Part shown: positions 41,808 to 51,259 of the stretch, piece after piece
How positions within the stretch are numbered: position 1 is the first letter of the stretch
How the letters are laid out: each line of letters opens with the position of its first letter
From: Lachnoanaerobaculum orale
GTDB lineage: Bacteria; Bacillota; Clostridia; Lachnospirales; Lachnospiraceae
Assembly (NCBI RefSeq): GCF_003862485.1
Contig: NZ_RRCM01000001.1
Location: 1,483,374 to 1,547,373 of the forward strand
Reading direction: 5' to 3'
DNA length: 64,000 nt
Position numbers and translations under genes: made by a program
The notes under the pieces: model-generated
What the model was told of the DNA's origin: nothing
Database searches by the model: none
What the model saw: the letters and a program-made list of their open reading frames with translations, nothing else

Positions 41808-43097
41808 TTATGCAGCCTTTAACTGCTCTCCCGGACGTCGAATATCTTTCAACATCTTTGATGCATCATAACTGATTCCCTTGGTAAGGATCACATGGAA
41901 TACTCTTATCAGCTTACATGCTACTGCTATCAGCGACTGCATCTTTTTCAATGGATTCTTTTCCCTGGTGGTATAATATCTGTGGATTTCTTTGAATTCT
42001 TCATTCTTTCCCACCACCGATATCGCTGCCTCAAAAAGTAGATATCTGAGACGCTTGCGTCCTCTTTTGCTTATCTTTGTTTTTCCGTCGTGCTTACCGG
42101 AACTATCTGCCACCAGTTCCAATCCTGCAAGTTTCTGAAGTTCTTTCGTGCTATCAAAGCGCGTGATATCACCAACTTCTGCTATGAAACCAGCTACGGT
42201 TGTTATTCCTATACCTTTTATTTCAAGCAGCTTATCCGCATACCTGACCTGTTGGCACAGTTCTTTGATCAGGTCATTGACCCGTTCAAGGCGTTTTGTC
42301 TGGAGTTCATAATCCTCTATCAGATCCTGTATCTCCATCCGAGCTTCTGTAAGACCTGCTTTTAATCCTATGCTTTTCATGGCTGCATTCAGAATCAGCA
42401 TAGCCTTCTTATGCCCATTTCCTCGGAGTTTAGCGTCTTTCCATATCTTTATGATACCTTCCACTCCTAGTCTTACTATCTCCTCAGGAGTTGGTGCCTG
42501 TTTTAACACCAGCAGCCCTCCCTTGGCATCTATGTGTGTATAAATCCCCTTATATTCCGGGAAATACACTGCAACCCACTTCTGCAGACGGTTCTTCGCC
42601 CTTGTCTGTTCTTCTACAAGCACAAACCGGCGGTTTGACGCATTCCGCAGTTCTGCATATACACCTGTCGGCATATATGAATAAAAATATCGTCCATCCC
42701 TTACAAGCCCTGCAATAACACGTGGATCTTTTCTGTCATTTTTAGACGGACTATTGTCATCTAATTCTTTGGTCTTATGCACATGGTGCGGATTTACCAT
42801 CACAAACTTTATGTTCTTTTCACCCATGAACTGCCCAAGATCAAACCAGTAGTGACCGGTTGGCTCTATTCCTACCAGTGCCTCTTTAAGTTCATTTTTC
42901 TGCATCAGTTCCACAACCGAATTGTAAAAGCTGTTGAATCCCTCCATAGAGTTTGAAAACGCTACAGGCTTTCTGGTAAGTTCTATGCCTCTCCAGTTAA
43001 AAGCTCTGAAATAATGCTTTTCACTTCCAACATCAATGCCGACAATCATTGTTGTTTCTTTTACTTGTTCAATCTTCTTATTTTGTGTAGAATTCAT
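41808..43097 (-). CDS. IS110-family transposase (DEDD recombinase)
   Basis: The 429-residue protein has the N-terminal RuvC-like DEDD domain (MIVGIDVGSEKHYFRAFNW, IEPTGHYWFDLGQFM, and DDNSPSKNDRKDPRVIAGL) and the C-terminal Transposase_20 domain with IKGIGITTVAGFIAEVGD and the serine-containing AGLELVADSSGKHDGKTK stretch. AAGGAAGG lies 9 bases before the ATG. The enzyme inserts and excises the element with a structured RNA guide. The frame is complete, so the element may be active. Its base composition is higher in GC than neighbouring genes, a sign of recent arrival. Confidence 0.92.
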   Translation of the reverse strand: MNSTQNKKIEQVKETTMIVGIDVGSEKHYFRAFNWRGIELTRKPVAFSNSMEGFNSFYNSVVELMQKNELKEALVGIEPTGHYWFDLGQFMGEKNIKFVMVNPHHVHKTKELDDNSPSKNDRKDPRVIAGLVRDGRYFYSYMPTGVYAELRNASNRRFVLVEEQTRAKNRLQKWVAVYFPEYKGIYTHIDAKGGLLVLKQAPTPEEIVRLGVEGIIKIWKDAKLRGNGHKKAMLILNAAMKSIGLKAGLTEARMEIQDLIEDYELQTKRLERVNDLIKELCQQVRYADKLLEIKGIGITTVAGFIAEVGDITRFDSTKELQKLAGLELVADSSGKHDGKTKISKRGRKRLRYLLFEAAISVVGKNEEFKEIHRYYTTREKNPLKKMQSLIAVACKLIRVFHVILTKGISYDASKMLKDIRRPGEQLKAA

Positions 43098-43100
43098 TTG

Positions 43101-43170
43101 TAGATACCTTCCTTATTCTGCTCATTTGCTAACTGGCCGGTCAGCAATGACAGTTTAACTTAGGTATCTA
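43101..43170. repeat. Nested inverted repeats upstream of the IS110 transposase
   Basis: TAGATACCT (43101-43109) and AGGTATCTA (43162-43170) are perfect complements and enclose a second hairpin with TTGCT (43126-43130) and AGCAA (43143-43147) around an ACTGGCCGGT core. This may be an end structure, a transposase operator or part of a left-end guide RNA. Confidence 0.6.
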
Positions 43171-43242
43171 TTTTTGTAAAATCATTTACTTTCTACACTT
43201 TGAATTATACAGGAAGCTATTAAAGTACAAAAGTCAATGTTA

Positions 43243-44448
43243 TTACCAATACATTTTCCAATCAGGTCTTGAAAGTCTTGTAAGAGCCTCCATAAAGAAA
43301 TAATCTCCCCAAATCACACACTCGTCTACTCCGCTGTTTTTACAGGTATTATAAGGTGTTTTCTTTGCATATGTTCCATGTAAAAGCTGACCGTTTGATA
43401 TACTCTTATCTTTAACCTGATAATTCTTTATAAGAGAATACATGATTTTCTTTGCAACCGAAGTATAGTAGGCTCTGCTTTCTTCATCCAGATATTTACT
43501 CATTTCCAAAAATCCGCATACAGCTATTGCAGCTGATGATGAGTCTCTTGGCTGTTCATTTTCATCTCCGTCACCAAAACTTAGATCCCAATATGGACAA
43601 AGATCTTTAGGCAGATGCTTTAAAAAATACTTTGATACTCTCTCAAAATATTTTATATATTCCTTATCTCCTGTATTCTTATAGGCAATGGCAGTTCCGT
43701 AAATTCCCCATGCCTGTCCTCTTGCCCATGCGCTGGCATCCTTATATCCTTGGCAGGTTGCGCCGTGAGAAAATTCTCCGGTATCAGGATCAAAGAATAT
43801 CGTATGCCAGGTAGAATCATCATCTCTTATTATATACTTCATTGTAGTAATTATATGGTTTTTGGCAATCTCGGCATAATGCTCATCCTTTGTCAATTCA
43901 CTTGCCCGGTAGAGTAGCGGCACATTCAACATACAGTCTATTATAAGTCTGGCATTATCTCTTGCCCACATTTCTCCCCATGCCTGTATATACTTACCTT
44001 CAGGACGATATCTGCTGCAAAGCTGATCTGCCGCCTTTATTGCCGCCTCCTTTGCATTTTCATAAGAAATCAGGCTGTAAGCTGCCACACAGGAAGGTAT
44101 GTAAAGAAATCCCATATCATGGTGATCTATATAATGTCTTATATTTATTCTCTCTAAAAAAGAATCCACCTGTTTTTTTCCTGCTGTTTCAAATAATTCT
44201 TTGTCCTTCTCATTCTTTGCATTTTCATAGGAAAGCCACACTTCTCCTGTCCAAAAACCGCTTGTCCAGTCGGTATTAATACCCGGTGTATAAAAATTTC
44301 CCTCACTGTTTGCAGCCGGAAAATGCTCTTCAAATGCAGGTAAATTATTCTTTACCTGTTCCATGCACATATCAAGAGCCTCACTAATCATACTGTCTGT
44401 GGCTTCCGGGTATTTTTCCAATAAATCAATATCAATCCATTTATCCAC
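43243..44448 (-). CDS. GH88 unsaturated glucuronyl hydrolase
   Basis: The 401-residue protein is a complete GH88 (alpha/alpha)6-barrel enzyme with WTSGFWTGEVWLSYE, the catalytic-region motifs HHDMGFLYIPS and RDNARLIIDCMLNVP, GYKDASAWARGQAWGIYG, and DSSSAAIAVCGFLEMS. It hydrolyses the unsaturated uronic acid from disaccharides made by glycosaminoglycan lyases. It starts with GTG at 44448 behind AAGGAG, 21 bases after the lyase gene, and is the last gene of the operon. It completes the lyase-to-monosaccharide route. Confidence 0.92.
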   Translation of the reverse strand: MDKWIDIDLLEKYPEATDSMISEALDMCMEQVKNNLPAFEEHFPAANSEGNFYTPGINTDWTSGFWTGEVWLSYENAKNEKDKELFETAGKKQVDSFLERINIRHYIDHHDMGFLYIPSCVAAYSLISYENAKEAAIKAADQLCSRYRPEGKYIQAWGEMWARDNARLIIDCMLNVPLLYRASELTKDEHYAEIAKNHIITTMKYIIRDDDSTWHTIFFDPDTGEFSHGATCQGYKDASAWARGQAWGIYGTAIAYKNTGDKEYIKYFERVSKYFLKHLPKDLCPYWDLSFGDGDENEQPRDSSSAAIAVCGFLEMSKYLDEESRAYYTSVAKKIMYSLIKNYQVKDKSISNGQLLHGTYAKKTPYNTCKNSGVDECVIWGDYFFMEALTRLSRPDWKMYW

Positions 44449-44469
44449 TTAACTAATCTCCTTTTAATA

Positions 44470-46476
44470 CTACCATTTAAGTACTGTCATATATTCAGGA
44501 TTTTTATGTAATTCGGCAACCATAGTTTGTCCGAGTCCATATACTCCTCTTATACCGTTTAAGTCACTATGATTTCCAACATCATTTTTAATGAGAACCA
44601 CACTGTATTTCTCCTTGTTTCTTGTAATTACATATCCTTGAGCTGTATCCTTTGAAAGCATAACATCATAAGCAAAATTGTATACATCTTCTTTTACGAT
44701 CTCTATCTTTTTATTTTCTCTATTTTTTACAATCACTGTGGTTAAAAAGTATGAACCTGTTGTATTTACTTTAATAGCAAACGTTTCTTCTATTTGATTA
44801 TAATGTCTTGAAAGCAAAGAATTTGTAATTTCAGGTAATAATTCACCTTTTTCATCAAAGCACATTACACTAAACTCACATCTTTCCCCTTGCCCTGTTA
44901 TCACGTTATTTTCCTTTTTTAGACTTATATTCTTTCCGAAGGCAAAATGCTGTAATAAGTAATTTTTCTTATTTCCTATAATTTCATCACTTATAATAAT
45001 GATATCGGATGTCGGTGCTACAACACGCCTTCTAAGCAGCACTCCAATGTTCATATATCCACAGTGAAATCCTTCAAATAACAGCCGGTTTTTCTTGAAA
45101 ACAAAAGTATTTCCCATGGAAGGAGGTAAACTTTTATAAATCCATGAATCCTTGCATTCCGCATATTCACTGTTATTTATAATTGGCACATTGTGGGCCT
45201 GACTACCTTTAAGTCTGTATCTTTCCTCTACATCTTTATATGTAAAACGTCCACTGTCCCTAAGTATTTCCTCACCTTCAAACCAAAGTTCCATATGAAG
45301 TTTGTCCTGATGTCCATGTCCTCCACCAAGGCTTGTGTTTCTAAAATAAATAAAGTCTGAACTCTCATTATAGGAGTCTCTCCATATAGCTTCACCACTT
45401 TCATGGCATGCTACAAGGCCTCCGGAGAGTCTTTTACTTTCTAATTTTTCATAGAATACTATTCCCTCAGTTCCAAAAAGCCATGCACTTTCAAAGTCAA
45501 GCTCCTTATAGCCTGCAAATTTAAGCAAACTGTCTTTAAACAATAATGCCGCCCTACTTAACAGATCTCTTACATCGGTATCATCCGAATCTCCTGTCAA
45601 AATTTGATGATGATTTGGATAAGTATGATATAAAGTAGCAAATGCCATATTTTTTATAATATTTTTTTCATCTTCCGAAAAAACCTCATCATTATAAAGC
45701 TTAGCCACTCTTAAAACTTCAAAATATGCATCCAAGACTTCATTATGATACATTGGAGATGCTTCCCATTGCATACCGTCATCATGTATCTGTGTATGAA
45801 GAGCCATCTTTAGAAAATAAATTGCTTTCTTTTTATATTCATCGTTTTTGAGTACCTGTGAAAGTACATATAAACCTGCATACTCCATAACACCCCAGTT
45901 ACTTTTTATGGAAAAGCCCTCTTTAGGATTTGTTGCCAAATGATTTGCATGTACGGATAATGCCAAGAAAAACTTTTCTTTTATTTCATCCGTAACAAGA
46001 GGATGAGATGTGAAAAAGGACATTGCCCTTACCCAGTAGTCTGCACGAAGACCTGTCTCAAGTGTTCTCCAAACTTTTGAGTCGGTATTTTCAATATCAA
46101 TATTTTCATTTATCCAATCAAGCATCTGATTTAGAAAAGTTATTACATATATATCATCTTGTTTAATCCAAAATGCCTGTCCCAAACATATAAAGTACCT
46201 GTGTCTGTTTAATTGAAAAATAAATTCTTCATCTTCATTAAAGGAGTAATTCCACTTTATTTTCTCAGCAAAATTTACCGGTTCATTTGTGGCTTCCATA
46301 TCCCAGGGTAATCTGAAAAGAAATGTATTCTCTGTCAGCTCATCTGCGGTTTGAAGAATAATATCCCTCATCTCTTTGCAGTTTTTATTACAAAAGTCCG
46401 CAATTTTTATATATTCGTCTTTTTTGAATGAAAAATGTTCTTTAAAATCATCCCACAACAAATCTAAATTATTCAT
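44470..46476 (-). CDS. Heparinase II/III family polysaccharide lyase
   Basis: The 668-residue protein has the N-terminal alpha/alpha toroid (SNWGVMEYAGLYVLSQVL, MQWEASPMYHNEVLDAYFE with the Tyr-His pair) and the C-terminal beta-sandwich with the signature GGGHGHQDKLHMELWFEGEE. It cleaves uronic-acid-containing glycosaminoglycans by beta-elimination. There is no signal peptide, so it acts inside the cell on imported oligosaccharides, in agreement with the neighbouring ABC importer. Whether heparin, chondroitin or hyaluronan fragments are the substrate cannot be told. It overlaps the sulfatase gene by 4 bases. Confidence 0.88.
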   Translation of the reverse strand: MNNLDLLWDDFKEHFSFKKDEYIKIADFCNKNCKEMRDIILQTADELTENTFLFRLPWDMEATNEPVNFAEKIKWNYSFNEDEEFIFQLNRHRYFICLGQAFWIKQDDIYVITFLNQMLDWINENIDIENTDSKVWRTLETGLRADYWVRAMSFFTSHPLVTDEIKEKFFLALSVHANHLATNPKEGFSIKSNWGVMEYAGLYVLSQVLKNDEYKKKAIYFLKMALHTQIHDDGMQWEASPMYHNEVLDAYFEVLRVAKLYNDEVFSEDEKNIIKNMAFATLYHTYPNHHQILTGDSDDTDVRDLLSRAALLFKDSLLKFAGYKELDFESAWLFGTEGIVFYEKLESKRLSGGLVACHESGEAIWRDSYNESSDFIYFRNTSLGGGHGHQDKLHMELWFEGEEILRDSGRFTYKDVEERYRLKGSQAHNVPIINNSEYAECKDSWIYKSLPPSMGNTFVFKKNRLLFEGFHCGYMNIGVLLRRRVVAPTSDIIIISDEIIGNKKNYLLQHFAFGKNISLKKENNVITGQGERCEFSVMCFDEKGELLPEITNSLLSRHYNQIEETFAIKVNTTGSYFLTTVIVKNRENKKIEIVKEDVYNFAYDVMLSKDTAQGYVITRNKEKYSVVLIKNDVGNHSDLNGIRGVYGLGQTMVAELHKNPEYMTVLKW

Positions 46477-47876
46477 AGTTTACTGTTCCAGTTCTTATAA
46501 AAACCGTCATTTTGATGCTTCATCCATTTAATAACTTCTTCTTCCATCGTTTTAGCAAGCTGTTTATTCTCTTCATTATCTAAATCAAGAGTATTTTTTT
46601 GCTGCGGATCATTTTGTATATCATAAAGATATCTTTTAGGATTACAAATAACATCATAACCCAGCTCTATAACATAGGTGTATTTTCTTGTTCTAATCCC
46701 ACGCCACCCATACTCGGCAGGGTTCTTACCCACTTTTTTGAATTTTTCCACAAAATCGGCTCTACCCGGGCATGCCATAATAAAGCTTACTCTATCCTCA
46801 TCCTCATCACCTTTAATAAATTTGGAGCAGTCCTCTCCTTCAACTGTATCAGGTATAGCGCAACCCAAAAGTCCCAAAACTGTAGGCATCATATCCTGAC
46901 TTCCCATACAGGTGGAACATCTTTTATTCTTGTTTCCCGGTAAATGTACTACAAAAGGAATTTTTATTGACTCCTCATACCAAACATGCTTGCCCATCAG
47001 CCCATGCGATCCCATCATATCTCCATGATCCGCCGACAAGATAACAAGAGTATCTTCGTACAGATTATTTTCTTTCAGGTAGTCAGTCAACCTTCCAAAC
47101 TGCTTGTCAAGACCGCTTATAGCCGCATAATACTGCTTTGTGGTAAGCCTTAGTTCTTCCTCACTCATTGCGGCATTTTCCCCGGTATGATGATGAATAT
47201 TTTCAAAGATAACATTTTCCTTTAACTCCACATTATCATACAGTTTTAAATATTCATCCGGCACTTCACTGTATACGCTATGTGGCGGATTCCAAGATAT
47301 ATACATGCCAAAAGGCTTTGATTTGTCCCGTATTTTAGACAGATATTCTATTGCCTTATCAGTTTCATGCTCAGGTGACCATTTGTTTACTTTAATCATC
47401 TCATCACTGTCATGCCAATAATGTGGTGATAAATGCATATCGTAAGTACCGTATGAGTACCAATAGTCAAACCCATGCCTTCTTACTCCCGGCGGAGTAT
47501 ATGCATCCCAATCTCTTGCACCTGACTTTGGAAATTCACAAATATTTTGTTCAGGTTCATCTAAATGCCATTTGCCTATATATGCGGTTTCATAACCGTT
47601 TTCTTTCAGCACCTGACCTACACAAATCTCTTCATCTTTTAATCTTAAAGATAATCCCTTCTTACAGTTTGTAAAAAATCCGGATGACAGTGGGTATTTT
47701 CCGGTCATAAGGCTGGCTCTGTGAGGAGAGCAAACCGGAAAAGTACTGAAAGTATGATCGCAATAGGTTGATTCTTTGCAAAACTTATCCATATTCGGAG
47801 TTTTAACCGGATCTTCCTTTGCATATCCCATAGCTCCGGCTCTCCATTGATCTGCAAAAACAAACAATAAATTCAT
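46473..47876 (-). CDS. Sulfatase (formylglycine-dependent, Cys type)
   Basis: The 467-residue protein has the sulfatase signature CSPHRASLMTGKYP with Cys49 as the residue converted to formylglycine, the metal site LLFVFADQWRAGAMG, GYETAYIGKWHLD and ILSADHGDMMGSHGL. It lacks a signal peptide and is therefore cytoplasmic, removing sulfate from glycosaminoglycan oligosaccharides. Activation needs the anaerobic maturase encoded at 52520-53632. It starts 14 bases after the second permease gene and overlaps the lyase gene. Confidence 0.92.
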   Translation of the reverse strand: MNLLFVFADQWRAGAMGYAKEDPVKTPNMDKFCKESTYCDHTFSTFPVCSPHRASLMTGKYPLSSGFFTNCKKGLSLRLKDEEICVGQVLKENGYETAYIGKWHLDEPEQNICEFPKSGARDWDAYTPPGVRRHGFDYWYSYGTYDMHLSPHYWHDSDEMIKVNKWSPEHETDKAIEYLSKIRDKSKPFGMYISWNPPHSVYSEVPDEYLKLYDNVELKENVIFENIHHHTGENAAMSEEELRLTTKQYYAAISGLDKQFGRLTDYLKENNLYEDTLVILSADHGDMMGSHGLMGKHVWYEESIKIPFVVHLPGNKNKRCSTCMGSQDMMPTVLGLLGCAIPDTVEGEDCSKFIKGDEDEDRVSFIMACPGRADFVEKFKKVGKNPAEYGWRGIRTRKYTYVIELGYDVICNPKRYLYDIQNDPQQKNTLDLDNEENKQLAKTMEEEVIKWMKHQNDGFYKNWNSKL

Positions 47877-47890
47877 ATTGTGCTTCCTTC

Positions 47891-48775
47891 CTATCCCTTT
47901 ACACCTCCGGTTATTCCACCGATTATCTTCTTTGAAAGTCCAATATAAAGTATAAATGTCGGAATAAATACAATTATTACAGAAGCAAATAGACCTGACC
48001 AGTCACCACTGTATTTCATTCCGTTTATCATTGAGAATAATCCAAGCGCTACAGGTCTTAGTTTCTCTGAATTTACAAATAAAAGTGAAAGGAAATATTC
48101 ATTCCATATTGCTATGAAATTAAAAATTGTTACCGTTACAACTCCTCCTTGAGCCAGTGGAAATACAATCATCCAAAAAGCCTTTATCGGATGACATCCG
48201 TCTATAGCCGCCGCCTCTTCATAGGCACTTGAAATATTAGCAAAGTATGCCATAAGGAAGGTAGTTGTATAAGGTACTTTTATAGCTACAAACAAAACTA
48301 TAAGTACAATTCTGTTTGAAAAAGCATTACCAAGTAATCCGGCTCCTGCCACCAATGTATACAATGGTATTATTACCATTATAAGAGGAACACCCATAGT
48401 TCCTGCCAGTGCGGAGGTAAGAAATTTTCTTCCTTTGAATTCAAATCTTTGTAAAACATAAGCATATGGGGCACATACAAGAATAATAAATACACAGGAT
48501 AAAACCGCATAAATAAGTGAGTTTACAAAAAACACGGAAACATTTGATGATACCCATGCTTTAGCATAATTCTCAAAATGAAGTCCTGTTTTAAATCCTA
48601 AAATATCCCCTGAAAATATATCTGCGGTAGTAGACAAACTTGCAGCCACTACCCAGCCTAAAAGCACCGCAGTGAAAGCAACCCAAAGTATCAGTATTAT
48701 ATATCCGGGTAACAATTTAATCTCTTTTGATAAATTAAAAGGTGCGGATTTTTCTTTGTTTTTCAGCATTTTCAT
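47891..48775 (-). CDS. Carbohydrate ABC transporter permease, MalG-like
   Basis: The 294-residue protein has six membrane segments and the EAA loop EEAAAIDGCHPIKAFWMIVFPLA typical of CUT1-type inner-membrane permeases. It pairs with the permease encoded upstream. It ends with the characteristic GLSKKIIGGITGGVKG tail of this subfamily. No ATPase gene lies in the locus, so a shared MsmK-type ATPase elsewhere must power the importer. Confidence 0.9.
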   Translation of the reverse strand: MKMLKNKEKSAPFNLSKEIKLLPGYIILILWVAFTAVLLGWVVAASLSTTADIFSGDILGFKTGLHFENYAKAWVSSNVSVFFVNSLIYAVLSCVFIILVCAPYAYVLQRFEFKGRKFLTSALAGTMGVPLIMVIIPLYTLVAGAGLLGNAFSNRIVLIVLFVAIKVPYTTTFLMAYFANISSAYEEAAAIDGCHPIKAFWMIVFPLAQGGVVTVTIFNFIAIWNEYFLSLLFVNSEKLRPVALGLFSMINGMKYSGDWSGLFASVIIVFIPTFILYIGLSKKIIGGITGGVKG

Positions 48776-48788
48776 AATCTAACCTTTC

Positions 48789-49697
48789 TTAAAATTCCAA
48801 ATCATCATCTTTAAGAACCCTATTGGCAACTCTAAATATAATTATTACCAAAGCGCAAAGAATTATACCTATTGCCGCACCTGCACCCGCATCACGAGAA
48901 ATCATATCGGCAGTTTCAGCTCCGAATACTTTGGTATACATATATACCATGGGAACTACTGTTGATGTATCTGCAGTTAAAGGTGAGAAAAGCTGTGACC
49001 ATATAAAGAATCCTGCAATACTTATTGACCACATAATAATATTTGTTCTTAAAATTCCTCTTAAAAGAGGCAATGTTATATGAAAAAACTGTTGGACCTT
49101 ATTTGCACCGTCTATTCCTGATGCTTCATAGTATTCCTTACTTATTCTTTCAATACCGCTGATCCATATAAGCATATGATGTCCTATCATTCCGAAGCAG
49201 TAAGAAAATAAAAGTGCATAGAATTTGTGCTCCGCATCCAGCCACTGTATTTTCGCCAAACTCTCCAAACCGATCATTCTAAAGAAAGTTGTAAAAAATC
49301 CATAGGAGGAGTTAAATGCATATTGAATCCACATTGTAGCCATAGCTACCGCACTGATTACATTCGGCAAATATATTGCCGCCTGAAAAAATCCCTTTCC
49401 TCTTATTCCGCTTGTCAAAATAATAGCTATAAGTAAAGAGATTGAAAGTGTAACTATCCCTCCGATTGTCCATATCTTTGCTATATTAATAAGCGACTGT
49501 ATAAACAACGGGGCATTAAACAAATCTACGTAATTTCCTAAGCCTCTAAATTCCCATTTGTTTATCGGATCCGTAATTTCCACTATCTTAAAAAAACTCA
49601 TAATTACGGTTCTTATTATAGGGTAAATAAATACTCCAAGAAACAATATTGTTCCGGGAATAGTAAATGCCCAAATCATACTTTTATTGCGTTTCAT
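48789..49697 (-). CDS. Carbohydrate ABC transporter permease, MalF-like
   Basis: The protein (302 residues) starts MKRNKSMIWAFTIPGTILFL at 49697, with AGAAGGG upstream; a longer frame to 49724 lacks a site. It has six membrane segments and the EAA loop EYYEASGIDGANKVQQFFHITLP. It forms the importer with the downstream permease and the lipoprotein upstream. A terminator-like hairpin separates it from the binding-protein gene, which would lower permease expression relative to the binding protein. Confidence 0.9.
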   Translation of the reverse strand: MKRNKSMIWAFTIPGTILFLGVFIYPIIRTVIMSFFKIVEITDPINKWEFRGLGNYVDLFNAPLFIQSLINIAKIWTIGGIVTLSISLLIAIILTSGIRGKGFFQAAIYLPNVISAVAMATMWIQYAFNSSYGFFTTFFRMIGLESLAKIQWLDAEHKFYALLFSYCFGMIGHHMLIWISGIERISKEYYEASGIDGANKVQQFFHITLPLLRGILRTNIIMWSISIAGFFIWSQLFSPLTADTSTVVPMVYMYTKVFGAETADMISRDAGAGAAIGIILCALVIIIFRVANRVLKDDDLEF

Positions 49698-49773
49698 AAA
49701 TATTTTCCCTTCTGAAACAGGCAAGAGCCCGACTTTTAGATTATTATCTTAAAGGCAGCAATTTCACCGGTTA

Positions 49774-49816
49774 AAAAAGGCAGGTCAAATAACGACCTCG
49801 TTACCCGCCTGCCCTC
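49774..49816 (-). terminator. Intercistronic terminator between binding protein and permeases
   Basis: On the reverse strand GGCAGG (49814-49809) and CCTGCC (49785-49780) close a hairpin with an inner TAACGA/TCGTTA stem, followed by TTTTTT. Its position 18 bases after the binding-protein stop suggests partial termination. Confidence 0.8.
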
Positions 49817-49833
49817 TTTTGTTCATTTAGACT

Positions 49834-51162
49834 TTATTTTCCTGCTGCCTTTTTCATATTTTCAACAAATTCAGCACCTGTAATCTTACCTGAGTAAAGC
49901 TTAATTAAATTCTCCTTTAATGCCGGTGTGATCTCCGGATTGCTTTCCGCACCACCCATGATCTCTGTGCAGTTATCAAAGTATGGCTTTACATCAGCCA
50001 ACTGCTCAGGCCATGAAGGATTCTGTGAATCTGCAGGAAGACTTATACTCTCCTTGGCAAGCTTCTCATCATATTCACCTCTTGTCATCTTCTCAATAAA
50101 TCCGAATGCAGCTTCTTTATTCTTACATACTGAAGTAATAGCAAAGCTCTGTCCACCAATCATCATAGCTTCTGTGCCGTTAATTCCGTTATTAACTTCA
50201 GGATATCCGAAAAATCCCCATTCAAAATCGGGTCCTGTAATATTTTTAACTTCGTTAACAACATATGTTCCTACAGCATACATTGCAACCTTACCTGTAG
50301 CAAATTCTGTATTCTGTCCTGTAGGGAATACGTTTGAAGCCACAAGCTCTGAGAAATATCCCTTTGATGCAAGCTCAGCCAAATCATTAGCTGTTTGTAA
50401 AACTTCAGGTCTGTCCCATTCATTATTGTTAATAGTTTCCTTTAAACCTTGACTTCCTACAAGTCTTCCAAGATGCATACCGAAAGCCTGTGGTACATAT
50501 GCATCATCAGTGGTAATCGGAGTTATTCCCGCATCTTTAAGCTTTTGACATACAGCAAGGAATTCATCCCAGTTTGCAGGTACCTTATCAATACCTGCTT
50601 CTTTGAAAAGCTTTTTATTGTAAAGATAAGCATTTGCCTTAAACTGATATGGAATCTCCTTAAGTACACCTTCATTATAGCTTCTGAAAAGATTCATCAT
50701 TGTAGGATTTGAGCGAGACTCATAATCACTTTCTTTAACCAAATCCTCAAGACTTATAATACGATCACCGTAATTGCTCTTGTTTCCCTGTCCGTCAAAG
50801 AAGTCAACCTGCTGTTTTGCATCAAGTGCCGGAATCAAACCTTCTTTAATTCCTTTACGTCCCTTAAACTCTACTTCAATTTCTACACCGGTTTCTTTTT
50901 CATAAGCTTTTATGGCTTCGGCAATAACAATTCCCTGTGGCTCTGTAGCTTCCCAGTTTGACCAATATACGAGCTTCACTCCGCTGTAATCAGGACCTTT
51001 AGCTGTATCATCCTTTGATTCCCCGCTTGTACCCTCGCTTGATGCTTGAGCGGCTGTAGTACTTTCCTTGGCCGAATTGTTACCACAACCTGCCAGTATC
51101 GACATAATCATTGCACCGGAAATCACTGCAACTCCAACTTTTTGTAAAAACTTTCTCTTCAT
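49834..51162 (-). CDS. Extracellular sugar-binding lipoprotein of the ABC importer
   Basis: The 442-residue protein has a lipoprotein signal with the lipobox ILAGCGNN (cysteine near residue 26), a Ser/Thr/Lys linker and a family-1 solute-binding fold: KLVYWSNWEATEPQ, LYNKKLFKEAGIDKVPANWD and GKVAMYAVGTYVVNEV. It captures oligosaccharides outside the membrane for the two permeases. Given the lyase and sulfatase downstream, sulfated glycosaminoglycan fragments are the probable ligand. A GGAGG site precedes the ATG. Confidence 0.9.
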   Translation of the reverse strand: MKRKFLQKVGVAVISGAMIMSILAGCGNNSAKESTTAAQASSEGTSGESKDDTAKGPDYSGVKLVYWSNWEATEPQGIVIAEAIKAYEKETGVEIEVEFKGRKGIKEGLIPALDAKQQVDFFDGQGNKSNYGDRIISLEDLVKESDYESRSNPTMMNLFRSYNEGVLKEIPYQFKANAYLYNKKLFKEAGIDKVPANWDEFLAVCQKLKDAGITPITTDDAYVPQAFGMHLGRLVGSQGLKETINNNEWDRPEVLQTANDLAELASKGYFSELVASNVFPTGQNTEFATGKVAMYAVGTYVVNEVKNITGPDFEWGFFGYPEVNNGINGTEAMMIGGQSFAITSVCKNKEAAFGFIEKMTRGEYDEKLAKESISLPADSQNPSWPEQLADVKPYFDNCTEIMGGAESNPEITPALKENLIKLYSGKITGAEFVENMKKAAGK

Positions 51163-51221
51163 ATAATCCTCCTTGAATATGAATATTCACATATAAATTT
51201 TACATATTTTATTAAACTGCA

Positions 51222-51234
51222 TTCCGCTTCGGAA
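51222..51234. promoter_or_regulatory. Short palindrome upstream of the importer operon
   Basis: TTCCG and CGGAA form a perfect 5-base inverted repeat around CTT, between lacI and the binding-protein gene. It has no T-run and may be an operator for the LacI-type regulator, though its sequence differs from the other candidate at 52395-52406. Confidence 0.3.
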
Positions 51235-51259
51235 AACAGCAAATATAGTTCTAAAACAA

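Larger units (their letters stand above)
41500..43180 (-). mobile_element. IS110-family insertion sequence (ends approximate)
   Basis: The element consists of one transposase gene, about 80 bases of structured sequence upstream and about 300 bases of unusually GC-rich noncoding sequence downstream. Such elements lack ordinary terminal inverted repeats, so I cannot fix the ends from the sequence alone. It separates the decayed genes on its left from the glycosaminoglycan locus on its right. Confidence 0.75.

Noticed and set aside
41536-41871. Plus-strand 111-residue ORF in the IS110 downstream region
   Set aside because: It is open by chance in GC-rich noncoding sequence, has no ribosome binding site and overlaps the transposase 3' end.
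31475-43100. Prophage or integrative element covering the accessory region
   Set aside because: There is no integrase, no attachment-site pair, no structural or conjugation gene; only one IS element and unrelated small modules are seen.
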